A stretch of 64,000 nucleotides of DNA, taken from CANKHA01 sp963750965. GTDB lineage: Bacteria > Pseudomonadota > Alphaproteobacteria > Rhizobiales > Xanthobacteraceae. The translations under genes and the position numbers were made by a program. This document shows positions 60,505-64,000 of this stretch, one piece after another (within the stretch, counting starts at the first letter, position 1; every line of letters begins with the position of its first letter). The notes beneath the pieces were generated by a model. That model did not search any database. It had not been told where the DNA came from and was given only the letters and a program-made list of their open reading frames with translations. The stretch covers positions 1 through 64,000 of the forward strand of contig CAVVSK010000020.1 in NCBI GenBank assembly GCA_963750965.1, in the 5' to 3' direction.

Positions 60505-60678
60505 TCATAGCGGCCGTTGCAGCACGCCCGGGCCCTTCACCAGGGTCACGAGATAGAACAGCACGACCAGAACGCCAAGCGATACCGCAATGGCGACGGA
60601 ACGCGCGCGGCGGCGGCGCTTCTGCTCTTCGGTGAGCACGATCCCGGTCTGCTCACGCGGCTCGCTCATGACGCTCAT
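60505..60678 (-). CDS. coxF: Small cox-cluster membrane protein (CoxF-like, 57 aa)
   Basis: Read from the ATG at 60676-60678: MSVMSEPREQTGIVLTEEQK, an Arg cluster (RRRRARS) and one helix VAIAVSLGVLVVLFYLVTLV, then KGPGVLQRPL and TGA. A second in-frame ATG three codons on is an alternative start. The start overlaps the ctaB stop (ATGA) and the stop is seven bases before ctaG. Single-helix proteins at this place are known as CoxF in Rhizobiales; role in oxidase assembly is presumed. Confidence 0.85.
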   Translation of the reverse strand: MSVMSEPREQTGIVLTEEQKRRRRARSVAIAVSLGVLVVLFYLVTLVKGPGVLQRPL

Positions 60679-61598
60679 CCCACAAAACCCAGATGGGCTC
60701 CCACTGCGCGATCAATCAAGAGAAAGGCAAAGAGCAAGAAGAGATAAAGGATCGAGAAAGCGAAAAGATGCTTGGCCGCGCGGTCGGAGCGCTCGGTCAA
60801 AAGCCGGATCGCAAGCGCCAGCATCGCCGCACCGGAGAGTATCGCGATGACGCCATAAACCGGACCGGCGAAGCCGAGCAGCCAGGGCGCGACGCCGAGC
60901 GGCGCCAGGATCAACGTATAGATCAGGATCTGCCGGCGCGTCTCGCGCTCGCCTGAGACCACGGGAAGCATCGGAATGCCGGCGCGCGCATAGTCATCGG
61001 CGCGGTAGAGCGACAGCGCCCAGAAATGCGGCGGCGTCCAGAAGAAGATGATGAGAAAGAGCAGCACCGATTCGGCGCTGATGCCGCCGGTCGCCGCGGC
61101 CCAGCCGATCATCGGCGGGAAAGCGCCGGCAGCGCCGCCGATGACGATGTTCTGCGGCGTCCAGCGCTTTAGCCACATCGTATAGACGACAACATAGAAG
61201 AAGATGGTGAAGGCAAGGAGCGCGCCGGCGGTGAGATTCACCAGCAATGACAGGATCACCACCGAGAAGCCGGCGAGCAGCAGGCCGAAGCCAAGCGCCT
61301 CGCCGGGCAGTATGCGCCCGGCCGGAATCGGCCGCGCGCTGGTGCGCTGCATGCGCGCATCGATGTCGGCGTCGTACCACATGTTCAACGCGCCGGCGGC
61401 GCCCGCCCCTACCGCGATGCAAAGCAGCGCGGTGAAAGCCATCACCGGATGCATCGGCACCGGCGCCAGCACCAAACCGACGAAAGCGGTAAAGACCACG
61501 AGCGACATCACCCGCGGCTTCAGCAACGCGAGATAGTCGCCTACCTCGGCGGCGCTGAATTGCGCGGTGAGCTTTTCGCTTTGGCTCGCGAGCGACAT
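60675..61598 (-). CDS. ctaB: Protoheme IX farnesyltransferase (heme O synthase)
   Basis: 307 residues with about nine helices. The prenyltransferase motifs are NMWYDADIDARMQRTSARPIP (NxxxDxxxD) and the second loop YRADDYARAGIPMLPVVSG. It adds farnesyl to heme b, giving heme O, precursor of heme a for the oxidase encoded here. 29 bases after coxA stop; overlaps coxF start. Confidence 0.96.
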   Translation of the reverse strand: MSLASQSEKLTAQFSAAEVGDYLALLKPRVMSLVVFTAFVGLVLAPVPMHPVMAFTALLCIAVGAGAAGALNMWYDADIDARMQRTSARPIPAGRILPGEALGFGLLLAGFSVVILSLLVNLTAGALLAFTIFFYVVVYTMWLKRWTPQNIVIGGAAGAFPPMIGWAAATGGISAESVLLFLIIFFWTPPHFWALSLYRADDYARAGIPMLPVVSGERETRRQILIYTLILAPLGVAPWLLGFAGPVYGVIAILSGAAMLALAIRLLTERSDRAAKHLFAFSILYLFLLFAFLLIDRAVGAHLGFVG

Positions 61599-61627
61599 CG
61601 CTTTCCTTTACGCCCTCGCCTTCGGAG

Positions 61628-63247
61628 TTACTTGATCAGCGGCAGGGTGCCGAATTGGTGGAACGGCGGAGGCGACGGCAACGTCCATTCCAGCGTGGTC
61701 GCACCCGCACCCCAGGGATTGTTTGCGGCCCGCTCCTTGCGCATGAAGGCCAGCGCCACGCCGTAGAAGAAGATGATGATGCCGAAACCGGAAATGTAGG
61801 AACCGATCGAGGACACCATGTTCCAGCCGGCGAAGGCGTCCGGATAGTCAATATAGCGGCGTGGCATGCCCGACAGGCCGAGGAAGTGCTGCGGGAAGAA
61901 CACCAGGTTGACGCCGATGAAGGTGATCCAGAAGTGCAGCTTGCCGATGGTCTCGTTGTACATGTAGCCGGTGATCTTCGGGAACCAGTAGTACCAGCCG
62001 GCGAAGATCGCGAAGACGGCGCCAAGCGACAGCACATAGTGGAAGTGCGCCACCACGTAATAGGTGTCCTGCAACACGCGGTCGACGCCGGCATTGGCCA
62101 GTACCACGCCGGTCACTCCGCCCACCGTGAACAGGAAGATAAAGCCGATCGCCCAGAGCATCGGCGTGCGGAACTCAATCGAGCCGCCCCACATGGTGGC
62201 AATCCAGGAGAAGATCTTCACGCCGGTGGGGACGGCGATCACCATGGTGGCGGCGATGAAATAGGCCTGTGCGCCCGACGACATGCCGACCGTGTACATG
62301 TGGTGCGCCCAGACGACGAACCCAATGCCGCCGATCGCGACCATGGCATAGGCCATGCCAAGATAGCCGAACACCGGCTTGCGCGAGAATGTCGCCACGA
62401 TCTGGCTGATCATGCCGAAGCCCGGAAGGATCAGAATGTAGACCTCCGGGTGGCCGAAGAACCAGAACAGATGTTGGAACAGCACCGGGTCGCCGCCGCC
62501 TTGGGCGGTGAAGAAGGTGGTGCCGAAATTGCGGTCGGTGAGCAGCATGGTGATGGCGCCAGCCAGAACCGGCATCGCCAGCAGCAGCAGGAACACCGTC
62601 ACCAGGATCGACCACACGAACAGCGGCATCTTGTGCAGGGTCATGCCCGGCGCGCGCATGTTGAAGATGGTGGTGATGAAGTTAATCGCGCCCAGGATCG
62701 AGGAGGCGCCCGCCAGATGCAGCGATAGGATGGCGAAGTCCACCGCCGGGCCGGGGTGGCCGGATGTCGATAGCGGGGCATAGATTGTCCAGCCGGCGCC
62801 GACGCCGTTGCCGCCGGGCTCGCCTTCCACAAACAGCGAGATCACTAACAGCGAAAAAGAAGCCGGCAACAGCCAGAAGGAAATATTGTTCATGCGCGGG
62901 AAGGCCATGTCCGGCGCGCCTATCATCAGCGGCACGATCCAGTTGCCGAAGCCGCCGATCATCGCCGGCATCACCATGAAGAAAATCATGATCAGGCCGT
63001 GCGCCGTGACGAACACGTTGAAGGCATGCGAGTCGTGGAAGAACTGGATGCCGGGGTTCTGCAGCTCCATGCGCATGGCGATCGACAGGCCCGCGCCGAT
63101 CACGCCGGCAATGAGCGCAAACACCAGGTACATCGTTCCGATGTCCTTGTGGTTGGTCGAATAGACGTAGCGGCGCCATCCGGTCGGATCTCCGTGCGCG
63201 GCATGCGCGCCATGATCGTCGTGGGTGCCGTGTGTCGTCGTTGCCAT
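61628..63247 (-). CDS. ctaD: Cytochrome c oxidase subunit I
   Basis: 539 residues from the ATG at 63245-63247 (GTG two codons upstream is unlikely; GAGGAAG precedes the ATG). The His-rich leader HGTHDDHGAHAAHG is followed by the catalytic parts: NVFVTAHGLIMIFFMVMPAM (low-spin heme His), WFFGHPEVYILILPGFGMIS (CuB His with linked Tyr), VWAHHMYTVGM and AHFHYVLSLGAVFAIFAGWY. Contains heme a, heme a3 and CuB. Residues for the D and K proton channels are in the usual places (e.g. the first N/D loops). Core subunit of the aa3 oxidase. Confidence 0.97.
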   Translation of the reverse strand: MATTTHGTHDDHGAHAAHGDPTGWRRYVYSTNHKDIGTMYLVFALIAGVIGAGLSIAMRMELQNPGIQFFHDSHAFNVFVTAHGLIMIFFMVMPAMIGGFGNWIVPLMIGAPDMAFPRMNNISFWLLPASFSLLVISLFVEGEPGGNGVGAGWTIYAPLSTSGHPGPAVDFAILSLHLAGASSILGAINFITTIFNMRAPGMTLHKMPLFVWSILVTVFLLLLAMPVLAGAITMLLTDRNFGTTFFTAQGGGDPVLFQHLFWFFGHPEVYILILPGFGMISQIVATFSRKPVFGYLGMAYAMVAIGGIGFVVWAHHMYTVGMSSGAQAYFIAATMVIAVPTGVKIFSWIATMWGGSIEFRTPMLWAIGFIFLFTVGGVTGVVLANAGVDRVLQDTYYVVAHFHYVLSLGAVFAIFAGWYYWFPKITGYMYNETIGKLHFWITFIGVNLVFFPQHFLGLSGMPRRYIDYPDAFAGWNMVSSIGSYISGFGIIIFFYGVALAFMRKERAANNPWGAGATTLEWTLPSPPPFHQFGTLPLIK

Positions 63248-63301
63248 AGTCACTTCCTCGACGTTGTCTCTTGTCGCTCTTTTAGCGGTGTTCCTGCCGG
63301 C

Positions 63302-64000
63302 TTACCGTTGCGCGGTTTCGCCGGCCGCGGCGACGGCGGTCGGACGACCGCCGTCCTCGCTTGCGTATTTCTTCTTCGCTTCCTCGAGCCAGGCGGTGAA
63401 GGCGGCATCGTTCACCACGCGAACGGCGATCGGCATGAAGGCATGGTCCTTGCCGCACAATTCGGAACATTGGCCGTAATAGACACCCTCGCGCGTCGCC
63501 TTGAACCAGGTCTCGTTGATGCGGCCGGGGATTGAATCGATCTTGATTCCGAATGCGGGCACCGCAAAAGCGTGGATCACGTCCGCGCCGGTGGTGATGA
63601 CCCGGATATTCTTGTTCACCGGCACGACCAGCTCGTTATCCACGGCGAGCAGACGCGGCTGGTCGGGCTTGCGGTCCTTATCAGAAAGCATGAGGGAATC
63701 GAATTCGAACCCGCCGGCATCCGGGTAGCTATAGCTCCAGAACCACTGCTTGCCGGTGGCCTTCACGGTGACATCCGCGGGCGGGAGATCGAGCTGCGTG
63801 AAAAGCAGCCGGAAGGACGGGATCGCGATAACGGTGAGGATGACGACCGGCACCACAGTCCAGAGTACTTCAAGCAACGTGTTGTGCGTGGTCCTCGATG
63901 GCGTCGGGTTCGCTTTGGCGTTGAACTTGACGATGACGATGAGCAAAAGCCCCAGGACGAAGAGGGTGATGAGGGTGATGATGATGAGCAGGCCATAGTG
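63302..64000 (-). CDS. ctaC: Cytochrome c oxidase subunit II, N terminus cut off by the window
   Basis: The frame runs off the right edge (232 residues seen). A second helix (GLLIIITLITLFVLGLLLIV, VVPVVILTVIAIPSFRLLFT) is followed by the cupredoxin domain: GKQWFWSYSYPDAGG, VVPVNKNIRVITTGADVIHA and the CuA site GQCSELCGKDHAFMP. It accepts electrons from cytochrome c. Starts the cox operon ctaC-D-B-F-G-E; gap of 54 bases to ctaD. Confidence 0.96.
   Translation of the reverse strand, partial: HYGLLIIITLITLFVLGLLLIVIVKFNAKANPTPSRTTHNTLLEVLWTVVPVVILTVIAIPSFRLLFTQLDLPPADVTVKATGKQWFWSYSYPDAGGFEFDSLMLSDKDRKPDQPRLLAVDNELVVPVNKNIRVITTGADVIHAFAVPAFGIKIDSIPGRINETWFKATREGVYYGQCSELCGKDHAFMPIAVRVVNDAAFTAWLEEAKKKYASEDGGRPTAVAAAGETAQR

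Noticed and set aside
61655..62728. Plus-strand frame (357 codons) opposite ctaD
   Set aside because: Glu/Arg/His-rich antisense of cytochrome oxidase subunit I, no recognisable domain.

Overview
The window looks like chromosomal DNA of an alphaproteobacterium of the Hyphomicrobiales (Rhizobiales), probably near Bradyrhizobium, Xanthobacter or Pseudolabrys-type soil bacteria. The reasons are the high G+C; the gene orders yacG-maf-PTP-UPF0262-hisD-DUF2948-murA, coxBA-ctaB-coxF-ctaG-coxC-DUF983-surf1, thrC-M16 peptidase-GNAT and atpI-B-E-F'-F; a C4-type 5-aminolevulinate synthase; and several palindromic intergenic repeats of the kind common in that group. This placement is inference from gene content, not a database match.

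Layout. (1) 1-21,400 is catabolic accessory DNA, mostly on the minus strand. It holds tandem cupins, an SGNH hydrolase and a frameshifted alpha/beta hydrolase, an SSF-like permease, and an operon of cupin, TctC, a TctA-TctB fusion, MmgE/PrpD and a GntR regulator. A second operon follows: acyl-CoA-dehydrogenase-like flavoprotein, class III CoA-transferase, TctC, thiolase-like protein and a DUF35 protein, with GMC oxidoreductase and TauD-type dioxygenase genes upstream. It ends with two plus-strand genes for exported proteins, an isochorismatase-like protein lacking its nucleophilic Cys and an MmgE/PrpD protein with a Tat-type leader. Together these suggest import of an organic acid and its oxidation through CoA esters; the substrate is unknown. 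(2) 21,437-27,131 is a housekeeping block (yacG, maf, LMW phosphatase, UPF0262, hisD, DUF2948, murA, a 51-aa basic protein). (3) 27,285-35,700 is a variable segment starting right after a tRNA-Thr(GGT) gene. It has two small secreted proteins, a frameshifted DD-carboxypeptidase, gene-poor stretches, and a methyltransferase plus two sulfotransferase-like genes that could decorate a surface or secreted glycan or lipid. (4) 35,731-39,816 has an SH3-like secreted protein, then an aromatic-type module of substrate-binding protein, extradiol dioxygenase-like VOC protein and frameshifted FAH-family hydrolase, with a divergent FMN reductase. (5) 39,943-64,000 is core metabolism: hemA, an AbrB permease, a CrbS/CrbR-like two-component pair, yjbQ, the F0 part of ATP synthase, a lipoprotein, GNAT, M16 peptidase, thrC, DUF2339 and the aa3 cytochrome c oxidase cluster, which runs off the right edge in coxB.

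Five genes carry a single-base frameshift, and all five are in the accessory parts; every housekeeping gene reads through. No integrase, transposase, CRISPR array or rRNA was seen. The observations most worth following are the exported MmgE/isochorismatase-like pair, the Cys-less thiolase-like/DUF35 pair, the tRNA-flanked sulfotransferase/methyltransferase cluster, and a nested palindromic element at 11,041-11,221.
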